Source: Oxydemutator sp963693105 (GTDB lineage: Bacteria; Pseudomonadota; Gammaproteobacteria; Poriferisulfidales; Oxydemutatoraceae). From it: 64,000 nucleotides of DNA. The number at the start of each line of letters is the position of its first letter. The stretch's first letter is position 1. Both the position numbers and the translations under genes were made by a program. The notes under the pieces are model-generated. The model worked only from the letters and a program-made list of their open reading frames with translations, was not told the origin of the DNA and searched no databases. The stretch is taken from the NCBI GenBank assembly GCA_963693105.1, contig OY843752.1:1178001-1242000 (forward strand), read 5' to 3'. Of the stretch, positions 26,589-44,637 are shown one piece after another.

Positions 26589-27590
26589 ATGCAGGATATC
26601 GAGAGGATCGCCTCCGAGGCCCGCGAGCGCATGGCGGCGGCGGAGACGGTTTCCGAACTCGACCGGCTGCGCGTTGAATACCTCGGTAAAAAAGGCGTCA
26701 TTACGCGGCGCCTGAAAGAGCTCGACTCGCTGCCGCGGCAGCAGCGCCCCGCCGCCGGCAAGGCCGTCAACGGCGCCAAGCGCGTCGTGCTGGAAGCGTT
26801 TGAGCACCGCCGCGCCGCCCTCGACCAACAACGGCTGCTGCAACGCCTGAATAGCGAGAAAATTGACGTGACGCTGCCGGGGCGCGGCCAGCACGCCGGC
26901 GCGCTGCACCCGGTCACGCGCACGTTGCGCCGGGTCGAGGATCTGCTGCAGCGCGCCGGCTTCGACATCGAGGAAGGCCCCGACATCGAGGACGACTTCC
27001 ACAACTTCGAGGCGCTGAACATTCCGCCGCTGCATCCGGCGCGCGCGATGCACGACACCTTTTATCTCGACGATGCCTGGCTGCTGCGCACGCACACCTC
27101 GCCGGTGCAGATTCGCGTCATGCGCGACCGCGCGCCGCCGATCCGGATGATCGCGCCGGGGCGGGTTTATCGCTGCGACTTCGACGTCACGCACAGCCCG
27201 ATGTTCCATCAGGTCGAGGGTCTTGCGGTGGACGAGGAGGTTTCCTTCGCCGACCTCAAGGGCGTGGTCACGGGTTTTCTGCGCGCCTTTTTCGAGGAGG
27301 AGGATTTGCCGATCCGGTTCAGGCCGTCGTATTTTCCCTTCACCGAGCCTTCCGCCGAGGTGGACATCCACTGGCGCCACGGCGGCGGCCGCCACGGCTG
27401 GCTCGAAATCATGGGCTGCGGCATGGTCCACCCGAACGTGCTGAAAGCGGTGGGCTACGACGCCGGCCGTTACAGCGGTTACGCCTTCGGTCTCGGCATT
27501 GAACGCCTGGCGATGCTGCGCCACGGCATTGACGACCTCAGAATCTTCTTCGAGAACGACCTGCGCTTTTGCGCGCAATTTTCCGCCTGA
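26589..27590 (+). CDS. pheS: Phenylalanyl-tRNA synthetase alpha subunit
   Basis: 333 residues, class II catalytic subunit of the alpha2-beta2 enzyme. It has an N-terminal coiled-coil that contacts tRNA, then HPVTRT, GPDIEDDFHNFEALNIP, the HTSPVQIR motif and the C-terminal motif 3 GLGIERLAMLRHGI. No phe leader peptide or attenuator is visible in the 36 bases after rplT. Confidence 0.97.
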   Translation: MQDIERIASEARERMAAAETVSELDRLRVEYLGKKGVITRRLKELDSLPRQQRPAAGKAVNGAKRVVLEAFEHRRAALDQQRLLQRLNSEKIDVTLPGRGQHAGALHPVTRTLRRVEDLLQRAGFDIEEGPDIEDDFHNFEALNIPPLHPARAMHDTFYLDDAWLLRTHTSPVQIRVMRDRAPPIRMIAPGRVYRCDFDVTHSPMFHQVEGLAVDEEVSFADLKGVVTGFLRAFFEEEDLPIRFRPSYFPFTEPSAEVDIHWRHGGGRHGWLEIMGCGMVHPNVLKAVGYDAGRYSGYAFGLGIERLAMLRHGIDDLRIFFENDLRFCAQFSA

Positions 27591-27602
27591 ACCGGGGCCG
27601 TC

Positions 27603-30116
27603 GTGCAGTGTAATCTCGAATGGCTCAGGCAGTGGGTGGCGATTGCGCCGGAAGACGCGCGCACGCTGGGCGAGCGCCTGACGCTGGCCGGTCTGGAAGT
27701 GGACTCGGTGTCTGCGGCGGCGCCGGCGCTGGTGAAAGTGGTCGCCGCCCGCGTCGAGTCGGTCGCCGAACATCCGGACGCCGCGCGCCTGCGTCTGTGC
27801 GGTGTGGACGCCGGTGACGGCCGCCGCCGCCGGGTGGTTTGCGGCGCGGCCAACGTCCGCGAAGGATTGTGCGCGCCGCTCGCGCTGGAAGGTGCTTGCA
27901 TCGGCGGCAGGAAAATCGCGAAAACCGTGATTCGCGGAATGGAATCGGAAGGGATGCTGTGCTCGGGCGCCGAACTCGGCCTGGGCGAGCACAGCGACGG
28001 CCTGCTCGACCTGGGGGATGTTGAACCCGGCGCCGCCCTCGGCGAACACCTCGGCGCCGACGATGTGATCTACGACTTCGAGTTGACGCCCAACCGCGCC
28101 GATTGTTTCAGCGTCATCGGCATCGCGCGCGAAATCGCGGTCCTCGAGGGCGGCGCGCTGCCGCGGCCCGAACAGCCGGCGGTGGCGGCGGCCCACGATG
28201 CGCGCTGCGAGGTCGTCGTCGAGGCCGCCGTCCACGGCGCCTGTCCGCGTTACCTGTCGCGAGTGGTCACCGGACTCGATGCGGCGGCGGTGGCGCCGTT
28301 GTGGATGCGCGAGCGCCTGCGGCGCTGCGGCATGCGCAGCATGCACCCGGTCGTGGATGTCTTGAACTATGTGATGCTCGAAACGGGACAGCCGATGCAC
28401 GCTTTCGACCGTCGGCGTCTTGCCGGCGGCCTCCGGGTTCGCCTGGCGAAAGACGCCGAGTCGCTGCTTCCCATCGGCGGCGAGGCCGGCGCGGCGCTTG
28501 CATTGAACGGCGAAGTGCTGGTCATCGCCGACCATGACGGCCCGGTCGCGGCGGCCGGCATCATCGGCGGCGACACCGCCGCGGTCGGCGGCGACACCCG
28601 CGAAATTGTTATCGAGTGCGCTTTCTTCGCGCCGCAGGCGATTGTCGGGCGCGCGCGCGCGCTGGGTCTGCACACCGAGTCTTCGCACCGTTTCGAGCGC
28701 GGCGTTGATCCGTATTTGCAGCACCACGCGCTGGAACGCGCGACGCGGTTGTTGCTTGAAATCGCGGGCGGCAGTCCCGGGCCGGTGCACGAAGTCAAAA
28801 GCGAGCGGCATCTGCCGCAACCCGGCGAGATTGCATTGCGCGCCACGGCGCTTGAGCGGCGTCTCGGCGTCGCCGTGGCCGGCGGCTTTGTCGAGAAGAC
28901 GCTCGGCAATCTCGGCTGTCGCGTCAAGGCCGTGAAGGACGGCTGGCGCTGCCTGCCGCCTTCGTGCCGCTTTGATTTGCACATCGAGGAGGACTTGATC
29001 GAGGAAATCGCCCGCTTCCACGGCTACCACAATATTCCGGAGCGGCGGCGGTCCGGCGTCGCGCCGTTTGTCAACGCGGGCGCCGGCACCGCGCGCCTGC
29101 GCGCGCGCAACCGCCGCTTTGACGAGCGCATGGTCGAGGCGGGATATTACGAGGTGATGACCTACAGTTTTGTTTCCGACGGGCAGCTGCAGCGGTTTTC
29201 CGGCGAGACCGCGCCGCGCCTGAAGAATCCGATCTCGAATGAAATGTCGGTGATGCGTACTTCGCTGTGGCCGGGATTGTTGCAGGTGCTTGCCCATAAC
29301 CTCGACCGTCAGCAGGAGCGGGTGCGGATTTTCGAGCGCGGCCCGGTCTTTTTCATGCGCGACAACGGCCCGGAGCAGGCGCAGATGCTGGCGGGGCTGG
29401 CGTGCGGCTCGCTGTATCCGGAGCAGTGGAACAGTCCCGACCATCATTCTGTCAAGCGCGCGGAAAGAACCGACCCTTACTGGGGTAGTGGCCGCAGTTG
29501 TAATTTCTACGACATCAAGGGCGACATCGAGCGCCTGCTGCATGGCTTCGGCGACGCTCTGGTCTTTGAGGAGTACGAGGAGGCGCGCGAGCACCCGGCG
29601 CTTCATCCGGGACGCAGTGCCAACGTGCTGCTGGATGGTAAGCCGGTCGGCTGCATCGGGGAATTGTCTCCGCGAATGGAGCAGCAACTGGATCTGTCGG
29701 CGTCGAGACGTGTGTTTCTGTTTGAACTCGAACTGGAACGTATTCCGCTACAGGCGCCGGTGTCTTGCCAACCGGTCTCGCCGTACCCGTCGGTGCGCCG
29801 CGACATCGCCGTCGTCTTCCCGGGCGAGGTGACGGCGGCCATGGTGCTGCGCTGTATCAAAGGCTTGAACATCGAATATTTGAGGGAGACGCTGATATTT
29901 GATGTTTTCGCGGGTGGTGATATACAATCGGACCACAAAAGCATGTCTTTGAGGCTCATTTTTCAGGATTGGTCCGCTACCCTGAAAAGCAGCGCGAGCG
30001 ACGACTGGGTGGATGCCATCGTCGGTGCTCTTGAACGCGAACTGAACGGACAACTGAGAATGGCTTCCCAGCCCGGAGGTCAGGCCCTGCAGGAGACTTT
30101 TGAGGAAGAACAATGA
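27603..30116 (+). CDS. pheT: Phenylalanyl-tRNA synthetase beta subunit
   Basis: 837 residues from a GTG start. It carries the N-terminal EMAP/tRNA-binding-like domain, B5 domains, the editing B3/B4 region (FELTPNRADCFSVIGIAREIA) and the C-terminal FDX-ACB anticodon domain (SPYPSVRRDIAVVF). It is about 40 residues longer than E. coli PheT; part of the excess is a polar insertion near residue 605-635 (PDHHSVKRAERTDPYW). The end overlaps ihfA by four bases. Confidence 0.96.
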   Translation: MQCNLEWLRQWVAIAPEDARTLGERLTLAGLEVDSVSAAAPALVKVVAARVESVAEHPDAARLRLCGVDAGDGRRRRVVCGAANVREGLCAPLALEGACIGGRKIAKTVIRGMESEGMLCSGAELGLGEHSDGLLDLGDVEPGAALGEHLGADDVIYDFELTPNRADCFSVIGIAREIAVLEGGALPRPEQPAVAAAHDARCEVVVEAAVHGACPRYLSRVVTGLDAAAVAPLWMRERLRRCGMRSMHPVVDVLNYVMLETGQPMHAFDRRRLAGGLRVRLAKDAESLLPIGGEAGAALALNGEVLVIADHDGPVAAAGIIGGDTAAVGGDTREIVIECAFFAPQAIVGRARALGLHTESSHRFERGVDPYLQHHALERATRLLLEIAGGSPGPVHEVKSERHLPQPGEIALRATALERRLGVAVAGGFVEKTLGNLGCRVKAVKDGWRCLPPSCRFDLHIEEDLIEEIARFHGYHNIPERRRSGVAPFVNAGAGTARLRARNRRFDERMVEAGYYEVMTYSFVSDGQLQRFSGETAPRLKNPISNEMSVMRTSLWPGLLQVLAHNLDRQQERVRIFERGPVFFMRDNGPEQAQMLAGLACGSLYPEQWNSPDHHSVKRAERTDPYWGSGRSCNFYDIKGDIERLLHGFGDALVFEEYEEAREHPALHPGRSANVLLDGKPVGCIGELSPRMEQQLDLSASRRVFLFELELERIPLQAPVSCQPVSPYPSVRRDIAVVFPGEVTAAMVLRCIKGLNIEYLRETLIFDVFAGGDIQSDHKSMSLRLIFQDWSATLKSSASDDWVDAIVGALERELNGQLRMASQPGGQALQETFEEEQ

Positions 30117-30442
30117 CAGTAACCAAATCTGATCTGGTCAACAACCTTTCCAGGCGGCTCGGCTTCAGCAAGAGCGAGTCCAAAGAATTCATCGAGAGTT
30201 TTTTCAACGAGATGAGTGGCATGCTTGGAAACGACAAGAACGTCAAGTTGTCCGGTTTCGGCAATTTCGTGTTGCGCGACAAAAGCGAACGCCCCGGCAG
30301 AAACCCCAAGACGGGGGAGGAAGTGCCGATTCCGGCGCGCCGTGTCGTGGTTTTCAAGCCGGGGCAGAAGTTGAAAAGCCGGGTGTCCGGCTACATTGGG
30401 AAAGACGGCGGGGATGACCCGTTTTCCGCTGATACCGGATAA
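30113..30442 (+). CDS. ihfA: Integration host factor alpha subunit
   Basis: A 109-residue DNA-bending protein of the HU/IHF family. It has TKSDLVNNLSRRLG, VKLSGFGNF and the beta-arm RPGRNPKTGEEVPIPARRVV, where Pro75-equivalent intercalates into DNA. The pheT-ihfA order is conserved in gammaproteobacteria. It overlaps both neighbours. Confidence 0.96.
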   Translation: MTVTKSDLVNNLSRRLGFSKSESKEFIESFFNEMSGMLGNDKNVKLSGFGNFVLRDKSERPGRNPKTGEEVPIPARRVVVFKPGQKLKSRVSGYIGKDGGDDPFSADTG

Positions 30443-30746
30443 GCACTATTTCACGATCGGCGAGGTCAGCGAATGGTGCGGAGTGGAGCAGCATGTGCTG
30501 CGCTACTGGGAAAAGGAGTTCGCGCAGCTGAAACCGACGCGGCGGGGCAACCGTCGTTTCTATACCCGCGACAATCTTGCCCTGCTGGTCAAGATTCACA
30601 CGTTGTTGCGGGTTGACAAGTACACGATTGAAGGGGCGAAGCAGGTGCTGGAGCGGCCCGAGGCGGCGGCGAGGGTCGGCGTGGACGCGGCGCTGGTCAG
30701 GGAGTTGCAGAGCGAACTTGAAAGCATATTGAAGATACTCAAATGA
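30414..30746 (+). CDS. MerR-family transcriptional regulator
   Basis: About 110 residues. The winged helix-turn-helix is at the N-terminus (YFTIGEVSEWCGVEQHVLRYWEKEF, then RRGNRRFYTRDNL), with a short C-terminal coiled coil for dimerisation. No cysteine-based metal site is visible. It nearly always follows ihfA in this clade; the target is unknown. The ATG at 30414 overlaps the ihfA end; TTG 30396 is an alternative. Confidence 0.88.
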   Translation: MTRFPLIPDKHYFTIGEVSEWCGVEQHVLRYWEKEFAQLKPTRRGNRRFYTRDNLALLVKIHTLLRVDKYTIEGAKQVLERPEAAARVGVDAALVRELQSELESILKILK

Positions 30747-30751
30747 GTCGT

Positions 30752-30828
<77 letters not shown>

Positions 30829-30843
30829 GTTTTGACACCGGCG

Positions 30844-31308
30844 ATGTTTCTCGATTCCCCCGTCGGCCTGCTCGAGATCGAGGCGGACGCCGCCGGCTTG
30901 CGGCGCCTGTCGTTTTGCTCGCGCCGCAAGCCGGCGGTCTCCGGCGGGACATCGCCGATGGAGGAGCGCGTGGCTCGCGAACTGCGGCGTTACTTCGAGG
31001 ATTCGTCGTGGCGCTTCGGCTTTCCCCTGAACCTGGCCGGCGCCAGCCGCTTCCGGCGCCGCGTCTGGCAGGCGCTGCGCGCGACCTCTGCCGGAGAAAT
31101 CCTGACCTACGGCGGCCTCGCCGGGCGCCTCGACACCCACCCGCGGGCGGTGGGCGGCGCCTGCAGCTCCAACCCGCTGCCTGTCGTGGTTCCGTGCCAC
31201 CGGGTTGTGGCCCAATCGGGTGAATTGCGCGGCTACACCGGGCCGACGCCGGAGCGCGGGCTGGCCGTCAAGGCATGGCTTTTGCGCCACGAGGGGGCTG
31301 AAGTCTGA
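30844..31308 (+). CDS. ogt: Methylated-DNA-protein cysteine methyltransferase
   Basis: A suicide repair protein that removes alkyl groups from O6-methylguanine. 154 residues with the conserved helix-turn-helix (FRRRVWQALRATSAGEILTYG), GGACSSNPLPVVVPCHRVV with the acceptor Cys, and GELRGYTGP. The ATG at 30844 sits right after tRNA-Pro, so it may be co-transcribed with it. The symbol is by family. Confidence 0.9.
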   Translation: MFLDSPVGLLEIEADAAGLRRLSFCSRRKPAVSGGTSPMEERVARELRRYFEDSSWRFGFPLNLAGASRFRRRVWQALRATSAGEILTYGGLAGRLDTHPRAVGGACSSNPLPVVVPCHRVVAQSGELRGYTGPTPERGLAVKAWLLRHEGAEV

Positions 31309-31315
31309 TTTCCGG

Positions 31316-31332
31316 CCCTGCGCGGGTTTTTT
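31316..31332 (+). terminator. Weak candidate intrinsic terminator after ogt
   Basis: CCC-TGCGC-GGG (31316-31326) followed by six T (31327-31332). The T-run is convincing, but the stem is very short. Confidence 0.3.
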
Positions 31333-31345
31333 AGCGTTTCGTGGA

Positions 31346-31374
31346 TTGACAGACCGGCCGGTCCTTGGGATAAT
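31346..31374 (+). promoter_or_regulatory. Strong sigma-70 promoter of the tRNA-tuf-secE-nusG operon
   Basis: A perfect -35 TTGACA (31346-31351), a 17-base spacer and GATAAT (31369-31374), 12 bases before the first tRNA. The spacer opens with GACCGGCCGGTC (31352-31363), a perfect 12-bp palindrome. This should drive tRNA-Tyr, tRNA-Gly, tRNA-Thr and tuf, and perhaps more. Confidence 0.85.
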
Positions 31375-31386
31375 AACGTGTTTCCC

Positions 31387-31471
31387 GGAGGGGTACCCAA
31401 GCGGTCAACGGGGGCAGACTGTAAATCTGCTGGCTTTGCCTTCGTAGGTTCGAATCCTACCCCCTCCACCA
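31387..31471 (+). tRNA. tRNA-Tyr (GTA)
   Basis: 85 bases with the long variable arm of a class II tRNA. GGAGGGG pairs with CCCCTCC, the anticodon loop CTGTAAA gives GTA, and CCA is encoded. First gene of the tRNA-tuf transcript. Confidence 0.97.
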
Positions 31472-31555
31472 TGATGACTTGAGGAGGGGGTAGCCGGGAA
31501 CAAACCGGGGCGACTATGAACGTGAAAATCTCAATGGCAGCCGTATCGGTTCCGC

Positions 31556-31629
<74 letters not shown>

Positions 31630-31654
31630 GCGGCAGGAAGGCTCGAATCCAATC

Positions 31655-31729
31655 GCCCATATAGCTCAGTGGTAGAGCACTTTCTTGGTAAGGAAGAGGT
31701 CACCGGTTCAACCCCGGTTATGGGCTCCA
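31655..31729 (+). tRNA. tRNA-Thr (GGT)
   Basis: 75 bases. GCCCATA pairs with TATGGGC, the anticodon loop TTGGTAA gives GGT, and CCA is encoded. It lies 35 bases before tuf, as in other gammaproteobacteria. Confidence 0.96.
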
Positions 31730-31764
31730 CCAGATCCAACTAATTTGTTTGCAGGAGACTCACG

Positions 31765-32955
<1,191 letters not shown>

Positions 32956-32961
32956 TGTCGG

Positions 32962-32998
32962 GACACGGAGTGCATCACCGCGCTGCGGGAACCGTGTC
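32962..32998 (+). other. Stem-loop between tuf and tRNA-Trp
   Basis: GACACGG (32962-32968) pairs exactly with CCGTGTC (32992-32998), with an inner CCGC-GCT-GCGG helix. There is no T-run, so it is more likely an RNA-processing signal for the downstream tRNA than a terminator. Confidence 0.4.
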
Positions 32999-33005
32999 GT
33001 GCCGT

Positions 33006-33081
<76 letters not shown>

Positions 33082-33103
33082 TTTGCTGAAGGCAGGCGGA
33101 ACG

Positions 33104-33475
33104 ATGGCGGGCAAGATGGCGGAAACCGGGCCTTCAATCCAGGACCGGACGAGGCTGGCGCTGGCGGCGGCGGCGCTGGTGGTCGGTATCGGCCTGTTCT
33201 ATTACCTCGACGAGCAGGGATTGTTTGTAAAAGTCATCGCGATTCTGGCGATGACCGCCGTCGCGGTTGTCCTGTTTTTTATGACCACGCAGGGCAGGGA
33301 AGTCGCCGAGTTTCTGAAAGGCTCGCGCATCGAATTGCAGAAAATGGTGTGGCCGGGCAAGTCCGAGACGCTGCATTCAACGCTGCTCGTGTTCGCCGTG
33401 ATTTTTGTCGTCGCCCTGTTCTTGTGGCTGCTCGACCTGTCTTTGGCGTGGTTCATGCAGCTGCTGATCAAATAG
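33104..33475 (+). CDS. secE: Preprotein translocase subunit SecE
   Basis: 123 residues with three predicted transmembrane segments, as in E. coli, and the conserved cytoplasmic amphipathic helix (SRIELQKMVWPGKSETLHSTL) before the last one. It clamps SecY in the SecYEG channel. ATG 33104 follows GGCGGA; an upstream in-frame start would run into tRNA-Trp. Confidence 0.95.
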   Translation: MAGKMAETGPSIQDRTRLALAAAALVVGIGLFYYLDEQGLFVKVIAILAMTAVAVVLFFMTTQGREVAEFLKGSRIELQKMVWPGKSETLHSTLLVFAVIFVVALFLWLLDLSLAWFMQLLIK

Positions 33476-33498
33476 TGCTTGTGGACGCCGTTGAACCG

Positions 33499-34068
33499 AT
33501 GGATGCAAAAGACGCCGCAGATGCGGGCGAAGACAGCGGTCTGTGCTGGTACGTCGTGCACGTTCATTCCGGTTTTGAGGCCCGGGTCAGCCAGTCTCTC
33601 GAAGAGCGGATTGAGCGCTACGGCATGCAGAAGCGGTTCGGACAGATCATGATGCCGAAAGAGGAAATTGTCGAAATGCGGGCCGGCCAGAAGCGCACGG
33701 TGTCGCGCAAGTTTTTCCCCGGTTACCTGCTGGTGGAGATGGACATGGACGAGGACACCTGGCACCTGGTCAAGGATGTGCCGCGCGTGCTCGGCTTTGT
33801 CGGCGGCTCGCGCGAGAAGCCGGCGCCAATCGCGCAGAAAGAAGTGGACGCCATCCTGGCTCGCATCCGCGACGGCGCGGGCAGACTGACGCCGAGGATT
33901 GTGTTCGAGTCGGGCGAGGTGGTTCGCGTCATAGACGGCCCGTTCAACGACTTCAACGGCACGGTCGAAGAAGTCAATTACGAGAAGAGCCGGCTGCTGG
34001 TGCTGGTGCAGATTTTCGGGCGTTCGACCCCGGTCGAGTTGGCCTTCAGCCAGGTTGAGAAGACCTGA
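33499..34068 (+). CDS. nusG: Transcription termination/antitermination factor NusG
   Basis: 189 residues. The NGN domain that binds RNA polymerase starts at WYVVHVHSGFE and includes RKFFPGYLLVEMDM. The C-terminal KOW domain (VFESGEVVRVIDGPFNDFNG) contacts Rho or S10. The N-terminal ~16 residues are acidic and slightly longer than in E. coli. GTG 33481 is another possible start, and neither has a clear Shine-Dalgarno. Confidence 0.95.
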   Translation: MDAKDAADAGEDSGLCWYVVHVHSGFEARVSQSLEERIERYGMQKRFGQIMMPKEEIVEMRAGQKRTVSRKFFPGYLLVEMDMDEDTWHLVKDVPRVLGFVGGSREKPAPIAQKEVDAILARIRDGAGRLTPRIVFESGEVVRVIDGPFNDFNGTVEEVNYEKSRLLVLVQIFGRSTPVELAFSQVEKT

Positions 34069-34079
34069 CGGAGTTTTTG

Positions 34080-34511
34080 ATGGCGAAAAAAATCGAGACC
34101 TATATCCGTATGCAGGTTCCCGCCGGCGACGCCAACCCGAGTCCGCCGGTCGGCCCGGCGCTCGGCCAGCACGGCCTCAATATCATGGAATTCTGCAAGG
34201 CGTTCAACGCCCAGAGCGGCGGCATCGAGAAGGGCATGCCGGTGCCGGTGGTGATTACCGTCTATTCGGACAAGAGTTTCACCTTTGTCATCAAGTCGCC
34301 GCCGGCGGCGGTGCTGCTGAGAAAAGCGGCGGGCATTGAAAAAGGCAGCGGCACGCCGAACCTCGAAAAAGTCGGCAAGGTCACGCGCCGGCAGCTGGAG
34401 GAAATCGTCGCCCAGAAAGAAGGCGACCTGACGGCGAACGGCATGGACGCGGCGGTGCGGACGATTGCCGGCAGCGCGCGCAGCATGGGCATCGAAGTGG
34501 AGGGCGTCTGA
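34080..34511 (+). CDS. rplK: 50S ribosomal protein L11
   Basis: 143 residues. The N-domain has IRMQVPAGDANPSPPVGPALGQ, where factors and thiostrepton act, and the C-domain binds 23S rRNA. ATG 34080 is preferred to the TTG three bases upstream. It overlaps rplA by one base. Confidence 0.97.
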   Translation: MAKKIETYIRMQVPAGDANPSPPVGPALGQHGLNIMEFCKAFNAQSGGIEKGMPVPVVITVYSDKSFTFVIKSPPAAVLLRKAAGIEKGSGTPNLEKVGKVTRRQLEEIVAQKEGDLTANGMDAAVRTIAGSARSMGIEVEGV

Positions 34512-35206
34512 TGCCGCGGCCGTCCAAAAGAGCGAAACTCATCGCCGAGAAGTGCGACCCGGAGAAGCTGTACTCGCCCGCCGAAGCGTTCAGCCTGCTG
34601 AGGGAGTGCTCGAAAGTGAAGTTCGGCGAATCGGTTGATGTCAGCATCCATCTCGGCGTGGATGCGCGCAAGGGCGACCAGATGGTGCGCGGCGCGACGA
34701 ACCTGCCGCACGGTCTCGGCCGCAAGGTGCGGGTTGCGGTCTTCGCGCAGGGCGACAAGGCCGAGGAAGCCGAGAAAGCCGGCGCCGACGCGGTCGGCCT
34801 CGACGATTTGATCGAGCGCGCGCGCAAGGGCGATTTCGATTACGACGCGGTGGTCGCCGCCCCCGCGGCCATGTCCGCGGTCGGCAAAATCGGCCAGCAG
34901 CTGGGGCCGCGCGGGCTGATGCCCAACCTCAAGGATGGCACCGTGACCGAGGACATCGCGGCGGCAGTGGAGAGCATCCGCAAAGGCCGCGCCCGCTACC
35001 GCATTGACAAGGCCGGCATCGTCCATTGCAGCATTGGCCGTCTGGATTTTGACGACAGCCAACTCGGGGAGAACCTCGACGCCCTGGTCGCCGATATTGT
35101 CAAGAACAAGCCGGCTGCGACCAAGGGCATCTTTCTGCAGAAGGTGTCGGTGTCATCGACCATGGGGCCGGGCTTGAAGATTGATCAGAGCGCGCTGGAT
35201 TCCTGA
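34511..35206 (+). CDS. rplA: 50S ribosomal protein L1
   Basis: 231 residues, two-domain L1 with SVDVSIHLGVDARKGDQ and GPRGLMPNLKDGTV. It forms the mobile L1 stalk and in relatives represses the rplKA mRNA. Only 20 bases separate it from rplJ. Confidence 0.97.
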   Translation: MPRPSKRAKLIAEKCDPEKLYSPAEAFSLLRECSKVKFGESVDVSIHLGVDARKGDQMVRGATNLPHGLGRKVRVAVFAQGDKAEEAEKAGADAVGLDDLIERARKGDFDYDAVVAAPAAMSAVGKIGQQLGPRGLMPNLKDGTVTEDIAAAVESIRKGRARYRIDKAGIVHCSIGRLDFDDSQLGENLDALVADIVKNKPAATKGIFLQKVSVSSTMGPGLKIDQSALDS

Positions 35207-35226
35207 CGGCGGCGGAGAGACTGAAA

Positions 35227-35757
35227 ATGGCGTTGAATCTGGAAGCGAAAAAGCAGGTGGTCGCAGAAGTGGCCGAGGCCGCGGCGCGCGCGAGTTCGGC
35301 GATTGCCGCCGAGTACCACGGCCTGACGGTGGCCGAGCTGACCCGCCTGCACAAACAGGCGGGCGAGCAGGACGTTTACCTGCGCGTCGTCAAGAACACG
35401 CTTGCGCGCCGGGCGCTGACCGAGACGCCGTTCGCGTGCATGACCGGCTCGCTTCGCGGGCCGCTCATTCTCGCGTTTTCGAACGACAATCCGGGCGCCG
35501 CCGCGAAACTGATCAAGGACTTTCAGAAAGAAAGCGAGGACCTTGAAGTGAAAATCCTCGCGTTTGACGGCGAGTTGCAGGACCTGTCGAGGTTTGAACG
35601 CCTCGCCTCCCTGCCGACTTACGAGCAGGCGGTCAGCCTGTTGATGGCCGTGATGAAGGCTCCGGTGGAGAAACTGGCGCGCACTCTGGCGGCGCCCGTT
35701 TCGAAACTGGCGCGAACCGTGGCCGCTTTGCGCGACGACAGACAGAAGTCCGCTTGA
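35227..35757 (+). CDS. rplJ: 50S ribosomal protein L10
   Basis: 176 residues. The N-terminal rRNA-binding part includes AEYHGLTVAELTRLHKQ and VVKNTLARRAL, and the C-terminal helix carries L7/L12 dimers. In E. coli a long leader before rplJ is the autoregulatory L10 site; the gap here is too short for one. Confidence 0.96.
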   Translation: MALNLEAKKQVVAEVAEAAARASSAIAAEYHGLTVAELTRLHKQAGEQDVYLRVVKNTLARRALTETPFACMTGSLRGPLILAFSNDNPGAAAKLIKDFQKESEDLEVKILAFDGELQDLSRFERLASLPTYEQAVSLLMAVMKAPVEKLARTLAAPVSKLARTVAALRDDRQKSA

Positions 35758-35803
35758 GCGACGGCGGAAACCATAAACCAAAGAGCACATTGAAGGAGAA
35801 CAG

Positions 35804-36187
35804 ATGATGGCTTTATCGAAGGAAGAAATACTCGACGCAATCGCCGGAATGTCCGTGATGGACATGGTGGAACTGGTTTCGTCTATGGAGGAGAAATTCG
35901 GCGTTTCGGCCGCGGCCGTCGCCGCCGCCCCGGTGGCGGCGGCAGGCGCTGGAGCCGCCGCCGAGGAAGACGTGAAGGATGAGTTCGATATCATCCTGAC
36001 TTCCCACGGCGACAACAAGGTGGCCGTCATCAAGGCGGTGCGCGCGGTGACCGATCTCGGTCTCAAGGAAGCCAAGGAACTGGTCGAGGGCACGCCGGCG
36101 ACGGTCAAAGAGAAGGTCGCAGGCAAAGACGCCGAGGAAATCAAGAAGCAACTTGAAGAAGCCGGCGCCGCCGTTGATCTTAAATGA
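35804..36187 (+). CDS. rplL: 50S ribosomal protein L7/L12
   Basis: 127 residues. N-terminal dimerisation domain, an alanine-rich hinge (AAAVAAAPVAAAGAGAAA) and the C-terminal factor-binding domain (NKVAVIKAVRAVTDLGLKEA). Two adjacent ATG codons (35804, 35807) are both well spaced from AAGGAG. Confidence 0.97.
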   Translation: MMALSKEEILDAIAGMSVMDMVELVSSMEEKFGVSAAAVAAAPVAAAGAGAAAEEDVKDEFDIILTSHGDNKVAVIKAVRAVTDLGLKEAKELVEGTPATVKEKVAGKDAEEIKKQLEEAGAAVDLK

Positions 36188-36250
36188 GGCCGCGCCCAGC
36201 CGTCGCCGCGCCGGCGGGTGCGCGGCCTGCAACGCCCGTTCGCGGGTGTT
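36188..36250 (+). promoter_or_regulatory. Two hairpins between rplL and rpoB (attenuator/processing region)
   Basis: GGCCGCGC (36188-36195) pairs with GCGCGGCC (36220-36227). Immediately after, AACGCCCG-TTCG-CGGGTGTT (36231-36250) forms an 8-bp stem capped by a UUCG tetraloop. Neither is followed by a T-run. E. coli has a partial terminator and RNase III site at the same place, which sets the ratio of L7/L12 to RNA polymerase. Confidence 0.5.
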
Positions 36251-36284
36251 GACGGACTGAGCCCGAGTCACCCCTGGAGGACCC

Positions 36285-40403
<4,119 letters not shown>

Positions 40404-40428
40404 CGGCGGGCGTGGTGCTGGAGAAAAG

Positions 40429-44637
<4,209 letters not shown>

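Noticed and set aside
26022..29687. 1221-codon open frame on the minus strand across rpmI, rplT, pheS and pheT
   Set aside because: Shadow frame caused by third-position GC bias; it crosses four genuine genes and has no recognisable protein features.
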